Assembly: GCF_003129565.1 (NCBI RefSeq)
Contig: NZ_QETF01000001.1
Coordinates: 62,001-126,000, forward strand
Source of the DNA: Salibaculum griseiflavum
Lineage (GTDB): Bacteria; Pseudomonadota; Alphaproteobacteria; Rhodobacterales; Rhodobacteraceae
Direction: 5' to 3'
Length of the DNA: 64,000 bases
The translations under genes and the position numbers were made by a program. Below the pieces are notes generated by a model. The model ran no database searches. It was not told where the DNA came from and worked only from the letters and a program-made list of their open reading frames with translations. Below are positions 25,107-33,924 of this stretch, piece by piece; the stretch's first letter is position 1, and the number at the start of each line of letters is the position of its first letter.

Positions 25107-25754
25107 CTAGATCGGGGAGAATTCCCGGGTCTGGGGGTCGTAGCAGGACAGGCTGCCGGCGCCGATATCGTTCCAAAGGCCATGCAGCGTTAGGCGGCCA
25201 GCCTCCATCGCCTCGCGCACGAAGGGAAAAGTCACCAGATTGCGTAGAGAGGTCAGAACCGCCTGGTGTTCCAGTTCTCGCAGGCGGCTGTCTTCCGACC
25301 CCTCGGGCAAGGCATCGAACCGGCTGCGCAGCAATTCCATCCAGCGCCCGACGAAGCTCGACGACCGTGACAGGTCCGGGGCGTCGCCCGAACACATGTC
25401 GTAGCATCCCTTGACGCCGCCGCAGTTGGAGTGCCCCAGCACGATCAGATGCGCCACCTTCAAAACCGTTACGGCATATTCTACCGAAGCCGATGTGCCA
25501 TGAGTTTCGCCATCGGGGGTGTAGGGCGGAACAAGATTGGCCACATTGCGATGAATGAAGAACTCCCCCTGGTCTGCCCCGAAGATCGAAGAGACGTGGA
25601 CCCGGCTGTCGCAGCAGGACACCACCATCGCCCGTGGATGCTGGCCCATCTCGGCCAGGTGCTGATACCAGGATTCGTTCTTGGCATATGTCGTGGCCTT
25701 CCAGCCGTAATAGCGATTGACCAGATAATCCGGGAGAGGGCTGGCGCTGAGCAT
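25107..25754 (-). CDS. Beta-class carbonic anhydrase
   Basis: Zinc enzyme of 215 residues interconverting CO2 and bicarbonate in the cytoplasm. Zinc ligands are C47 in the C-x-D-x-R motif (SCCDSRVH), H108 and C111 (GHSNCGG). The start is the ATG at 25754 (MLSASPLPDYLVNRYYGWK), because the longer frame begins with TTG at 25808. It is first in a minus-strand group with the SbtA-type transporter and the PII-like gene, so it probably balances CO2 and imported bicarbonate for carboxylases. Confidence 0.93.
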   Translation of the reverse strand: MLSASPLPDYLVNRYYGWKATTYAKNESWYQHLAEMGQHPRAMVVSCCDSRVHVSSIFGADQGEFFIHRNVANLVPPYTPDGETHGTSASVEYAVTVLKVAHLIVLGHSNCGGVKGCYDMCSGDAPDLSRSSSFVGRWMELLRSRFDALPEGSEDSRLRELEHQAVLTSLRNLVTFPFVREAMEAGRLTLHGLWNDIGAGSLSCYDPQTREFSPI

Positions 25755-25918
25755 GGCGTGACCTGCGTCCTTGTTCCGTTGGTCCGCAATAGGCGCATTT
25801 CTATCCAATTTCGAGAGGAAAAATGCGGCGCGCGTTTCCGCCTTGGCAACTGTTTTCCCGCAGGATCGTTCGAGTGGTGATTAACAACGGCCGTCCGGGC
25901 ACCGGGCGGAATGGGGAC

Positions 25919-26299
25919 ATGCAGATAGTAAGACTGGTTCCGCGAGAGGCGGGGCAACACGATAAATGCCTGCCGGTATCGAGCGAAAGGACCACCAGCG
26001 AAGGCCTGATGCGGGCCGAAGACCTCCTCGAGGCCTGCCTCACGGACCTTGGCCGCCACCTGCGACGGCTGGAGGATGATTACCGGCTTGCCGAAGGCGA
26101 ACGATTGGAAAAAAGACTGCGGGCCATCGTCGGGCTGGCGGAACGGATCGGTATGCGCCACGTGGCGCGGGTCGGGGCCGATGCCCATTACTGCCACATG
26201 GCAGGGGATGAACCCGCCCTTGCGGCCACGCTGTCGCGCCTGATGCGTCTCCTGACAGCCAGTCTTGACGAAATCGGCCTCACGCGCCCCCTCTCGTGA
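25919..26299 (+). CDS. Conserved-looking hypothetical protein, helical
   Basis: Not recognised. From the ATG at 25919 (GGGG 4-7 nt upstream) it encodes 126 residues, mostly charged amphipathic helix: AEDLLEACLTDLGRHLRRLEDDYRLAEGERLEKRLRAI... with regular Leu/Arg spacing, no signal peptide and no membrane segment. It ends 50 bp before the aminopeptidase gene in the same direction. The frame is open further upstream to 25823, but that stretch overlaps the likely promoter of the carbonic anhydrase gene. Confidence 0.65.
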   Translation: MQIVRLVPREAGQHDKCLPVSSERTTSEGLMRAEDLLEACLTDLGRHLRRLEDDYRLAEGERLEKRLRAIVGLAERIGMRHVARVGADAHYCHMAGDEPALAATLSRLMRLLTASLDEIGLTRPLS

Positions 26300-26349
26300 C
26301 CGGTTGCAGCGGCGCTTGCATGGGCTAGGCTGGAGGTAAACACCCAGAA

Positions 26350-27738
26350 ATGAGGCCGCCCGTGAAATTCCTGTCGTCTGACCACGCCACCGTTCCCGTC
26401 CAGGCCCTGCGCGCCGAAGAATTGGAGGACGTGCTCGATACCCTGCCGTCGGCACAGGCCGCCTGGTTGCGCGCCACGGGCTTCACCGGCGCCATCGGCG
26501 ACCGTCAGTTGATCTCTGACGACGCAGGGAGGCTCGTCCGGGTCTTTGCCGGTTTGGGCACGCCCGAGCAGCGGCGGCGCAAACGCTTTGGCCTGGCCGA
26601 AGCGGTGCAGGGTCTTCCTGCGGGCGGCTACCATCTGGAAACCACGCTGGAGGGCGCCGATCTGGACGAGGCCGCGCTGGCGTTGCTGCTGGCGGGGTAC
26701 CGCTTTGACCGGTATCGCGCCACGGGCGAGGACCTGCCACGTTTCACCGCGCCAGCGGGCGTGGACCGTGCCCGGATAGAGGCGATTGCCACCGGCGAGG
26801 CCCTGACCCGCGACCTTATCAATACACCTGCCAATGACATGGGGCCGCAGGAGCTGGCGGAGGCGGCCATCGCACTGGCTCAGACCCATGGCGCACGCGT
26901 CGCGGTGACCGAGGGCGAGGCGTTACTGGAAAAGAACCTGCCGTTGATCCACACGGTCGGCCGTGCGGCACGGCGGGCACCGCGCCTGATCGATCTGCGT
27001 TGGGGCGCGACTGGTCCGAAGCTGACGCTCGTTGGCAAGGGCGTGATCTTCGATACCGGGGGGCTGAACCTGAAACCGGGTGCGTCCATGGCCCTGATGA
27101 AAAAGGATATGGGCGGGGCGGCCACGGTACTGGGTCTTGCCCATATGATCATGGCCCTCGAGATGGACGTGCAATTGAGGGTTCTGATCCCGGCGGTGGA
27201 AAATGCCGTGGCCGGGGATGCTTTCCGCCCGGGCGACATCCTGCATAGCCGCAAGGGACTGACCGTCGAAATCAACAACACCGATGCCGAGGGGCGCCTG
27301 GTGCTGGCGGATGCCCTGGCGTTGGCGGACGAGGAAAACCCCGATCACATCGTATCCTTCGCCACGTTGACCGGCGCTGCCCGCGTGGCCGTTGGCCCCG
27401 ATATCGCGCCGTTCTTCTCGACCGATGAAACCCTTGCAACGACCCTCGCGCAAGCAGCGGGCGAAGTGGCCGACCCAGTCTGGCGTCTGCCGTTCCATGA
27501 CGCCTACGAGGCGATGATCGAGCCGGGTATCGCCGATCTGGACAACGCGCCCAAGGGTGGTTTCGCCGGCGCGATCACTGCCGCGCTGTTCCTGCGCCGC
27601 TTCGTCGAGGCTGCCCCCTATACGCATTTCGATGTCTATGGTTGGCAGCCTAGCCCGTCCCCCGCCCGACCAAAGGGTGGCGTGGGGCAAGGTGCGCGGG
27701 CCTTGCTGCAGGCTCTGCCGAAGGCGCTCGACCTATGA
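26350..27738 (+). CDS. Leucyl aminopeptidase family protein (M17)
   Basis: Cytoplasmic two-metal aminopeptidase of 462 residues. Active-site motifs are clear: KGVIFDTGGLNLKP, MKKDMGGAA and NTDAEGRLVLADAL, which hold the metal-binding Asp/Glu residues and the catalytic Lys and Arg. The N-terminal domain is shorter and less conserved than in PepA. ATG 26350 is used; a GTG at 26362, with GAGG in front of it, is a good alternative start. The stop overlaps the next gene's ATG by 4 bp, linking it to a peptidoglycan-type hydrolase; both could act on short peptides. Confidence 0.92.
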   Translation: MRPPVKFLSSDHATVPVQALRAEELEDVLDTLPSAQAAWLRATGFTGAIGDRQLISDDAGRLVRVFAGLGTPEQRRRKRFGLAEAVQGLPAGGYHLETTLEGADLDEAALALLLAGYRFDRYRATGEDLPRFTAPAGVDRARIEAIATGEALTRDLINTPANDMGPQELAEAAIALAQTHGARVAVTEGEALLEKNLPLIHTVGRAARRAPRLIDLRWGATGPKLTLVGKGVIFDTGGLNLKPGASMALMKKDMGGAATVLGLAHMIMALEMDVQLRVLIPAVENAVAGDAFRPGDILHSRKGLTVEINNTDAEGRLVLADALALADEENPDHIVSFATLTGAARVAVGPDIAPFFSTDETLATTLAQAAGEVADPVWRLPFHDAYEAMIEPGIADLDNAPKGGFAGAITAALFLRRFVEAAPYTHFDVYGWQPSPSPARPKGGVGQGARALLQALPKALDL

Positions 27739-28559
27739 GCGACAGGCGAACGACACCCGCCAATGGCCGCGTCGCGGCGGCATGGCTGAAAGGACAAGTG
27801 ACGGCCGACCGTTTCGTTGATGGCAACGTTCAGAGCGTTGTCGTGCCCTGCGCCGATCTGCGCGACGCACCCGATGGCGTCCGCGACCGGCAGGTGCAAT
27901 TCGGCGAGGCCGTGACCGTTTTCGAGAACCGGGGGGGCTGGAGCTTCGTCCAGCGGGCCTGCGACGGCTATGTGGGCTACATGGCCAGCCATGCGCTGGG
28001 CCCCGCCAGCACGTCGACCCATTTCGTGGCGACCCCGGCGACGCATCTCTATGCCGCACCGGATTTCAAATCGCCTGACCTGATGCGGTTGGGTTTCTTC
28101 GCACGGGTTACGGTCACGGCAGAACTGAAGAACCACTTCGAGACGTCCGAAGGCTTCATCCCCAAAAAGCACCTGCGCCCGCTAGACCGGCCATTCACCG
28201 ACCCGGCGACCGTTGCGCAGGCGCATTTCGGTGTGCCCTACCTCTGGGGTGGAAACTCGACCCTGGGCATTGATTGCTCGGGCCTTGCGCAGGTGGCGCT
28301 TCTGGCTTGCGGCATCGACTGCCCGGGGGACAGTGACATGCAGGAGGCGGCGGTCGGAACGGCTCTTGCGCCCGAAACGCCCCTTCAGCGCGGCGACCTG
28401 CTGTTCTGGAAGGGGCATGTCGCGATGGCCGTGGACCCGGAGACACTGATCCATGCCAATGCGCACCACATGGCCGTGGCATACGAGCCCGCCCAAGCTG
28501 CGATAATCCGCATCGAGGCACAGGAAGGCGGTGCCGTGACCAGCCGCAGACGGCTCTAG
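27735..28559 (+). CDS. NlpC/P60-family cysteine peptidase with SH3-like domains
   Basis: A 274-residue protein with two bacterial SH3-like segments (about 38-88 and 95-150) and a C-terminal NlpC/P60 domain. The catalytic cysteine is C181 in GIDCSGLAQ, with H228 (KGHVAM) and a third residue around H240. Homologues cleave gamma-D-Glu-meso-diaminopimelate bonds in cell-wall peptides. There is no signal peptide, so it may work on muropeptides inside the cell, in line with its coupling to the upstream aminopeptidase. Confidence 0.9.
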   Translation: MSDRRTTPANGRVAAAWLKGQVTADRFVDGNVQSVVVPCADLRDAPDGVRDRQVQFGEAVTVFENRGGWSFVQRACDGYVGYMASHALGPASTSTHFVATPATHLYAAPDFKSPDLMRLGFFARVTVTAELKNHFETSEGFIPKKHLRPLDRPFTDPATVAQAHFGVPYLWGGNSTLGIDCSGLAQVALLACGIDCPGDSDMQEAAVGTALAPETPLQRGDLLFWKGHVAMAVDPETLIHANAHHMAVAYEPAQAAIIRIEAQEGGAVTSRRRL

Positions 28560-28897
28560 TCGACGGACCGGATCAGTTTGCGTTCAAGCACGCGTAGAAC
28601 GGTTTTGAGGTCATCCCCGCGCTTCAGGATCTGACCCTCCATCCCGATCACGCAATACTGGCCCTGGCGCAGGCGCATCTTGGGGCGTTTCTCGATCCGG
28701 TAGATCGGCACCTCGGCGGTGCGGCGAAAGACCGAGAAGACGGCGACGTCCTTGAGAAAGGACATGCCGTAGTCGCGCCATTCGCCGGCAGCAACCATCC
28801 GCCCGTAAAGCGACAGGATGATGTTCAGTTCAGTGCGGTGAAATGCCACTTTCTGGCTTTCGCGGACCTGCAAAGGGGTGGGCGGCTGCGCATTCAT
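28556..28897 (-). CDS. DUF2794 family protein
   Basis: A 113-residue alphaproteobacterial protein of unknown function. The conserved body is [22 protein letters not shown], then [18 protein letters not shown] and [17 protein letters not shown]. No signal, membrane segment or catalytic motif is visible. The ATG at 28897 (MNAQPPTP) is preferred; the frame extends 8 codons further. It meets the NlpC gene tail to tail with a 4-bp overlap. Confidence 0.85.
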   Translation of the reverse strand: MNAQPPTPLQVRESQKVAFHRTELNIILSLYGRMVAAGEWRDYGMSFLKDVAVFSVFRRTAEVPIYRIEKRPKMRLRQGQYCVIGMEGQILKRGDDLKTVLRVLERKLIRSVD

Positions 28898-28958
28898 TTT
28901 TCCAGACTTGCTGCAAAGCACCGGTTTTTCAAGTCCGCAGATCGAAAAGCCGACCCTG

Positions 28959-29228
28959 TCAGCCGCAATAGACCCGCGTGATGCGGTTCTGCTCGGATAT
29001 TTCGAAGTTGATCCGGTCGGGGCGAAAATCCATGGTCACGGCCATGCCCGGCCGGATGACCCGCACCGGCCGCATGATCAGAACACGCTCAAGCGCGGTG
29101 GCATCCTGGCCGAGCAATGCGCCTTGCGAGGCTGCGCCGCAGCTGTCCTGATCGGGCGCGACGGCGGGGTCCGGTTGACTGCATGCTGTCAGCAGACCAA
29201 GGAACAGAAGACAAACGAAGACGCGCAT
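28959..29228 (-). CDS. Lipoprotein, peptidase inhibitor I78-like
   Basis: An 89-residue lipoprotein: a short signal with lipobox LTAC (lipidated C16). The mature part has [18 protein letters not shown], then [20 protein letters not shown], ending in ITRVYCG, which is the layout of the small I78 (elastase inhibitor-like) family with its two cysteines. It is divergent from adhC. The start is the ATG at 29228. A defence against extracytoplasmic proteases is suggested by family only. Confidence 0.85.
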   Translation of the reverse strand: MRVFVCLLFLGLLTACSQPDPAVAPDQDSCGAASQGALLGQDATALERVLIMRPVRVIRPGMAVTMDFRPDRINFEISEQNRITRVYCG

Positions 29229-29327
29229 GCCGTCATAGTCGCATTTTGCCGCCCGAAAGCAACACCGGCGCTTGAAACACGGCGCGGCTTGCCACAGGGT
29301 CAGATCAAACACGAGGGAGGAAAGACC

Positions 29328-30440
29328 ATGCGCACCCGTGCCGCCGTTGCCACCGCTGCCGGCAAACCGCTTGAGATTATGGATGTGAACCTGGACGGCC
29401 CGCGTGCGGGCGAAGTCCTGGTCGAGATCAAGGCCACCGGCATCTGCCACACGGATGAATTCACCCTGTCGGGTGCCGACCCCGAGGGTCTTTTCCCGGC
29501 GATCCTGGGCCATGAGGGCGCGGGCGTGGTGCTTGAGGTCGGCGAAGGCGTCAAAAGCCTCAAGCCCGGCGATCACGTTATCCCGCTTTACACCCCCGAA
29601 TGCCGGGAATGCGAATATTGCCTGAGCGGCAAGACCAACCTTTGTCAGGCGATCCGCAGCACCCAAGGCCAAGGCTTGATGCCCGATGGGACCAGCCGGT
29701 TTTCGACCCTCGATGGCGACCCGATCCTGCATTACATGGGCTGTTCAACCTTTTCCAATCATACGGTTCTGCCCGAGATCGCGCTTGCCAAGGTGCGCGA
29801 GGACGCCCCCTTCGACAAGATCTGCTATATCGGCTGCGGCGTGACCACCGGCATCGGGGCTGTCATCAACACCGCCAAGGTCGAGATCGGCGCCCGCGCG
29901 ATCGTTTTCGGCTTGGGCGGCATCGGCCTCAACGTGATACAGGGGCTGCGTCTGGCCGGTGCCGACCAGATCGTCGGCGTGGACCTGAACCCCGAAAAGC
30001 GGGCCATGGCCGAACGGTTCGGCATGACCGATTTCGTCAACCCGGCTGAGGTCGAGGGCGATCTGGTGCCCTACCTCGTGGACCTGACCGGTGGTGGCGG
30101 TGACTACACGTTTGATGCCACGGGCAATGTGGACGTGATGCGCGCGGCGCTGGAATCGGCACACAAGGGATGGGGCGAAAGCGTGATCATCGGTGTTGCG
30201 CCCGCCGGTGCCGAGATTTCGACCCGCCCCTTCCAGCTGGTCACCGGCCGGGTATGGCGCGGAACCGCCTTTGGCGGTGCGCGGGGCAGAACGGATGTGC
30301 CCAAGATCGTGGACTGGTACATGCAGGGCAAGATCGAGATCGACCCGATGATCACCCACACGATGGGGCTGGAGGATATCAACAAGGGCTTCGACCTGAT
30401 GCATGCCGGGGAATCGATCCGGTCGGTCGTGGTCTACTGA
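29328..30440 (+). CDS. adhC: S-(hydroxymethyl)glutathione dehydrogenase / class III alcohol dehydrogenase
   Basis: Zinc alcohol dehydrogenase of 370 residues that oxidises the glutathione-formaldehyde adduct to S-formylglutathione. Catalytic zinc residues are C40 (GICHTDE) and H62-E63 (GHEGAG); structural zinc cysteines are C92, C95, C98 and C106. The NAD domain has [18 protein letters not shown] precedes the ATG at 29328. The second enzyme of the pathway, fghA, lies 3.5 kb downstream on the same strand, so formaldehyde detoxification is encoded here but not as one operon. Confidence 0.96.
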   Translation: MRTRAAVATAAGKPLEIMDVNLDGPRAGEVLVEIKATGICHTDEFTLSGADPEGLFPAILGHEGAGVVLEVGEGVKSLKPGDHVIPLYTPECRECEYCLSGKTNLCQAIRSTQGQGLMPDGTSRFSTLDGDPILHYMGCSTFSNHTVLPEIALAKVREDAPFDKICYIGCGVTTGIGAVINTAKVEIGARAIVFGLGGIGLNVIQGLRLAGADQIVGVDLNPEKRAMAERFGMTDFVNPAEVEGDLVPYLVDLTGGGGDYTFDATGNVDVMRAALESAHKGWGESVIIGVAPAGAEISTRPFQLVTGRVWRGTAFGGARGRTDVPKIVDWYMQGKIEIDPMITHTMGLEDINKGFDLMHAGESIRSVVVY

Positions 30441-30460
30441 CCTTAGCCGAAAGCGACGCC

Positions 30461-31153
30461 ATGCCGGATCAGAACCGCCTCTTTGCCGTGTTGATCGACG
30501 CCGACAACGTTTCGTCGAGACATGCCGAGGCGGTTCTGAAGGAAATCACCCAGTTCGGCGAACCGGCTTTGCGCCGCGTTTATGGGGACTGGTCCAGTGG
30601 CCACCTGTCGGGCTGGAAAAAGACCGCTGCCGAGCTGGGTCTTGTGCAGCGGCAATTGCCCTCGAACACCACGGGCAAGAACGCGACCGATATCGGGTTG
30701 GTCATCGATGCCATGGACATCCTGCACTCGGGTCGCTTCGATGGCTTCGTGCTGGTCAGTTCCGACAGCGATTTCACGGCGCTGGCCAGCCGCATCCGCG
30801 AACAGGGCCTGTCGGTGATCGGCATCGGCGAGGCCAAGACCCCGGACAGCCTGCGCAACACCTGCAACCGCTTTGTCCTGATCGAGAACATAGCCGACGA
30901 GGATGCGCCGCAATCGGGCAAGCGCAAGCCGACGGAGGCCCTGCCATTGATACGTCGCGCCATGGATGCGGTGGATCAAGAGGGCGACTGGGTGGGTCTT
31001 GGCGCGATCGGGCAGAAGCTGGTCGCGGAAAACCCCGACTTCGACCCGCGCACCTACGGCAAGAAGAAGCTCAGCGACCTGGTTGGGCCGCTCAAGCTGT
31101 TCGAACTGCGACGCGGGGCTGGCAACCACATGGAAGTGCGGCGCAAGGATTAG
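30461..31153 (+). CDS. NYN-domain protein with C-terminal OST-HTH/LOTUS-like domain
   Basis: A 230-residue protein. The N-terminal PIN-like NYN domain keeps its acidic residues: VLIDADNVS, TDIGLVIDAMDIL and SSDSDFTALASRIRE, suggesting a metal-dependent RNase. The C-terminal part (about 155-225, ALPLIRRAMDAV...GAIGQKLV...YGKKKLSDLV) matches the OST-HTH/LOTUS pattern, an RNA-binding winged helix. It starts 20 bp after adhC and may share its transcript. No biological substrate is known for bacterial members. Confidence 0.86.
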   Translation: MPDQNRLFAVLIDADNVSSRHAEAVLKEITQFGEPALRRVYGDWSSGHLSGWKKTAAELGLVQRQLPSNTTGKNATDIGLVIDAMDILHSGRFDGFVLVSSDSDFTALASRIREQGLSVIGIGEAKTPDSLRNTCNRFVLIENIADEDAPQSGKRKPTEALPLIRRAMDAVDQEGDWVGLGAIGQKLVAENPDFDPRTYGKKKLSDLVGPLKLFELRRGAGNHMEVRRKD

Positions 31154-31156
31154 GGG

Positions 31157-31774
31157 TCACGGGCCGTAGCGGGCCATGAACATCTTGACCGCACCGCGCA
31201 GGATCAATTCCAGTTCGTCCGCGTCGAACTCCGTCTGAACGCCGCAGGTCATACGGGTGAAGATGCGCGCCTTGCACAATTCGGCGAACTGGTCGGCGGC
31301 AAGAAGCGGGTCGTCGACGTTCAGCTTGCCCGATTGGCTGGCACAGGCGAGATACTGGCAGAAATGGCTCCGCACCAAGCCCGGTCCCGAGTCATAGAAC
31401 ATGCAGCCCAGCTCGGGAAAGCGATGCGCTTCGGAAAAACAAAGGCCGACCACCTGTTGCCCGAAACGCGAAGTCAGGAAGGTCATCAGGCTTTTCCCGG
31501 CGTGATAGAGAACATCCTCGGGCGGTCCGTCGAGATCGATTTCGTCGAGCGACATCTGGGCTTGCCGTTCGCTTTCGATCCGGGCGACTTCGGCGAACAG
31601 CAGGCGCTTGTCGGGGAAGTAGCTATAGAGGGTGGCTTTCGACACGCCAGCCGCACGGGCGATCTCATCGACCGAGGCCGCCTCGAACCCATTGGCCATG
31701 AAGACCTGACGGGCACCATCCAGCACCTGGTCGAATTTGCGACCCTTCTTGATCTCGATATCGCCGTCGGCCAT
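31157..31774 (-). CDS. TetR/AcrR-family transcriptional regulator
   Basis: A 205-residue regulator. The N-terminal HTH, ASVDEIARAAGVSKATLYSYFPDKRLLF (33-60), is typical TetR. The C-terminal ligand domain (TetR_C type, LAADQFAELCKARIF) is of unknown specificity. AGGAGGAGCC precedes the ATG. A short palindrome 24 bp upstream is a likely self-operator. It is divergent from mbfA across 165 bp. Confidence 0.9.
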   Translation of the reverse strand: MADGDIEIKKGRKFDQVLDGARQVFMANGFEAASVDEIARAAGVSKATLYSYFPDKRLLFAEVARIESERQAQMSLDEIDLDGPPEDVLYHAGKSLMTFLTSRFGQQVVGLCFSEAHRFPELGCMFYDSGPGLVRSHFCQYLACASQSGKLNVDDPLLAADQFAELCKARIFTRMTCGVQTEFDADELELILRGAVKMFMARYGP

Positions 31775-31797
31775 GGCTCCTCCTGTTCAAGAGTATA

Positions 31798-31809
31798 AAC
31801 CGCTCGGTT
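31798..31809. promoter_or_regulatory. Probable TetR operator
   Basis: AACCG-CT-CGGTT is an interrupted 5+5 palindrome 24 bp upstream of the tetR-type ATG. TetR proteins usually bind short dyads at their own promoter, so it is a likely autoregulatory site. Confidence 0.5.
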
Positions 31810-31908
31810 CAGTTGCGGCAAGAAAGCCGCTGCGTAAGGGGGAAGCCCGGGCGGAACATGACCTGTCGAGCTCATGATTGGGCTTGAAATCCAATAGGAT
31901 TGCGTCAT

Positions 31909-31925
31909 ATTAGAATAATTCTAAT
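31909..31925 (+). promoter_or_regulatory. Iron-control (ICE/Irr) box upstream of mbfA
   Basis: ATTAGAA-TAA-TTCTAAT is a perfect 7+7 dyad and matches the core of the ICE motif recognised by the iron regulator Irr in alphaproteobacteria (TTAGAA-N3-TTCTAA). It ends 14 bp before the mbfA ATG, so a bound protein would block transcription or initiation. This agrees with known Irr repression of mbfA under iron limitation. Confidence 0.85.
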
Positions 31926-31939
31926 TTGGAGTCCTGAAA

Positions 31940-32917
31940 ATGATACCAGGAGTTTCATCACGACGCCGTTTCAAGGATCTCAGCGAGCAAGAGATCCTCG
32001 CCCTCGCGATTTCCTCTGAAGAGGATGATGCCCGCATCTACCGCAGCTATGCCGAGATGCTGCGAGAGGAATTTCCCGCTTCGGCCGCTGTTTTCGATGG
32101 GATGGCCGAGGAAGAGGACGAGCATCGCCGTCGGCTGATCGACCTGTACGAGGCGCGCTTCGGCCCGACCATTCCGCTGATCCGGCGGGAACACGTGGCC
32201 GGGTTCTATGCGCGCCGGCCGGTCTGGCTGGTCGAAAACCTTGGCCTGGAACGCATTCGCGAAGAAGCACATATCATGGAGCGCGACGCGCAACGGTTCT
32301 ACGAAGCTGCTGCCGCTGCGACGACAGATGCGGCGACGCGCAAGTTGCTTGGGGATCTGGCCGCCGCCGAAGCCGGCCATGCCGACACCGCCGATGATCT
32401 TGAAAAGGAACATTTGGGCGACGAGGCCCGTAGCGACGAGGATGCCGAGGCGCATCGCCGCTTCGTCCTTACATGGGTGCAGCCGGGCCTGGCCGGCCTC
32501 ATGGACGGATCGGTTTCGACGCTGGCCCCAATCTTCGCCACCGCCTTTGCGACGCAGGACACCTGGACAACCTTCCTTGTGGGCCTGGCCGCTTCGGTCG
32601 GGGCGGGCATTTCCATGGGCTTTACCGAGGCCGCCTCGGATGATGGGCAGATCTCGGGGCGGGGTTCGCCTTTCAAGCGCGGATTGGCCAGCGGCGTGAT
32701 GACAACCGTCGGCGGGTTGGGCCACGCGCTGCCCTATCTGATTCCGGATTTCTGGACCGCGACGATCACCGCCATCATCGTCGTCTTCGTGGAGCTTTGG
32801 GCGATCGTCTGGATCCAGAATCGTTTCATGGAAACCCCGTTCCTGCGGGCCACATTCCAGGTGGTTCTGGGCGGCGCGCTGGTCTTCGCTGCCGGGGCAT
32901 TGATCGGTTCGGGTTAG
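31940..32917 (+). CDS. mbfA: Membrane-bound ferritin MbfA (ferritin-like + VIT1 domains)
   Basis: A 325-residue iron exporter. The N-terminal erythrin-vacuolar ferritin-like domain (about 15-160) shows diiron-type motifs: EEDDARIYRSYAEM (27-40), EEEDEH (57-62), EEAHIMERDAQRF and AAAEAGH. The C-terminal half is a VIT1-like membrane domain with about five helices (from LAGLMDGSVSTLAP on). MbfA protects Rhizobiales from excess iron and iron-linked peroxide stress. A near-ideal ICE box precedes it. Confidence 0.95.
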   Translation: MIPGVSSRRRFKDLSEQEILALAISSEEDDARIYRSYAEMLREEFPASAAVFDGMAEEEDEHRRRLIDLYEARFGPTIPLIRREHVAGFYARRPVWLVENLGLERIREEAHIMERDAQRFYEAAAAATTDAATRKLLGDLAAAEAGHADTADDLEKEHLGDEARSDEDAEAHRRFVLTWVQPGLAGLMDGSVSTLAPIFATAFATQDTWTTFLVGLAASVGAGISMGFTEAASDDGQISGRGSPFKRGLASGVMTTVGGLGHALPYLIPDFWTATITAIIVVFVELWAIVWIQNRFMETPFLRATFQVVLGGALVFAAGALIGSG

Positions 32918-33231
32918 CCGAGGCTCTGTCCCTTGCGTATGGTCTCGCGGAACGACGCTGGATCACACCTCTGCCAGGTGGGCGTTTTCCTCCGGATCCA
33001 TGCCTCTTTGCACTGATCGCGCTCGGGCAATAGCGCGGCGGTCGCTCGCGTCAGCAAATCCGAAAAACGGGTCGCGATCGCCACCTTGCCCGTGGCCGGA
33101 AATGTCTACATTCTGACGCGGCATTACGGGGCTGCGCCGCCTTGCTTGTCGGCCTCGATCCTGATCTTGACCGCATAAAGCGTGTTGACCGTTCCGGGCG
33201 TGATTGCCCCTGTCACCGGCTAGGAGGAGCC
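32918..33231 (+). other. 314-bp interval without a convincing gene
   Basis: No intact gene is visible between mbfA and the nitroreductase gene. Two short coding-looking pieces occur. On the plus strand about 33065-33125 reads KRVAIATLPVAGNVYILTR. On the minus strand 33126-33220 reads a 31-codon piece containing GTVNTLYAVKIRIEADK, closed by stops at both ends. They may be remnants of decayed genes or chance. The right end supplies the nitroreductase ribosome site (GGAGGAG). Confidence 0.4.
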
Positions 33232-33924
33232 ATGGCCGAAAAACCCATCTACGAGGCCTTGCCGTTGCCTGACCGGCGGAGCTTTCCGGATTCCGAAATG
33301 CTGGACAAGGCGCAGGACTTCCTCGCTCTGGTCAGAACCCGCCATTCCATTCGCGATTATTCCGACCGCCCGGTCCCGCGCGAGGTGATCGAGAAATGCG
33401 TGGCGGCCGCGGGCACTGCGCCCAGCGGGGCGAACCAGCAGCCTTGGCATTTCGTCGCCATTTCCGACCCCGCGATGAAGCACAAGATCCGACTTGCTGC
33501 CGAGGCCGAAGAGGAGAAATTCTACGATGGCGGCGGCGGCGATGAGTGGCTCGCCGCGTTGGAACCCATCGGCACGGATGCCTCCAAGCCGCATCTGGAT
33601 ATCGCGCCCTGGCTCATCGTCGTTTTTGCCCAGCGCTGGGGGTATCGGGACGGGCGGCGGATCAAGCACTATTACGTGCCCGAAAGCGTCGGTATCGCCA
33701 CGGGCATGCTGATCACCGCGCTGCACAACGCGGGCCTGTCCTGCCTGACCCACACACCGAACCCGATGAAGTTCCTCAACGACCTGTGCGACCGACCCGA
33801 GAACGAGAAACCGATCATGATCCTGGCCGTCGGCCATCCGGCCGAGAACGCCACCGTTCCGGCCGTCGCCAAGAAGAAGAAACCGCTGGATCAGATCCTA
33901 ACCACATACGAAGGAAAAAGCTGA
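33232..33924 (+). CDS. Nitroreductase-family FMN oxidoreductase
   Basis: A 230-residue flavoprotein of the nitroreductase superfamily. RTRHSIRDYSDRPVPREVIEKCV (30-52) carries the FMN phosphate-binding arginines, followed by AAGTAPSGANQQPWHFV and later MLITALHNAGLSCLTHTPNPM. The ending near LDQILTTYEGKS fits the iodotyrosine-deiodinase-like branch, but the substrate is unknown. GGAGGAG precedes the ATG. Its stop overlaps the fghA ATG (TGATG), so they are cotranscribed. Confidence 0.9.
   Translation: MAEKPIYEALPLPDRRSFPDSEMLDKAQDFLALVRTRHSIRDYSDRPVPREVIEKCVAAAGTAPSGANQQPWHFVAISDPAMKHKIRLAAEAEEEKFYDGGGGDEWLAALEPIGTDASKPHLDIAPWLIVVFAQRWGYRDGRRIKHYYVPESVGIATGMLITALHNAGLSCLTHTPNPMKFLNDLCDRPENEKPIMILAVGHPAENATVPAVAKKKKPLDQILTTYEGKS

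Noticed and set aside
25823-25918. Extra 32 N-terminal codons for the hypothetical gene at 25919
   Set aside because: The stretch lacks a ribosome site, and this region must hold the divergent promoter for the carbonic anhydrase operon.
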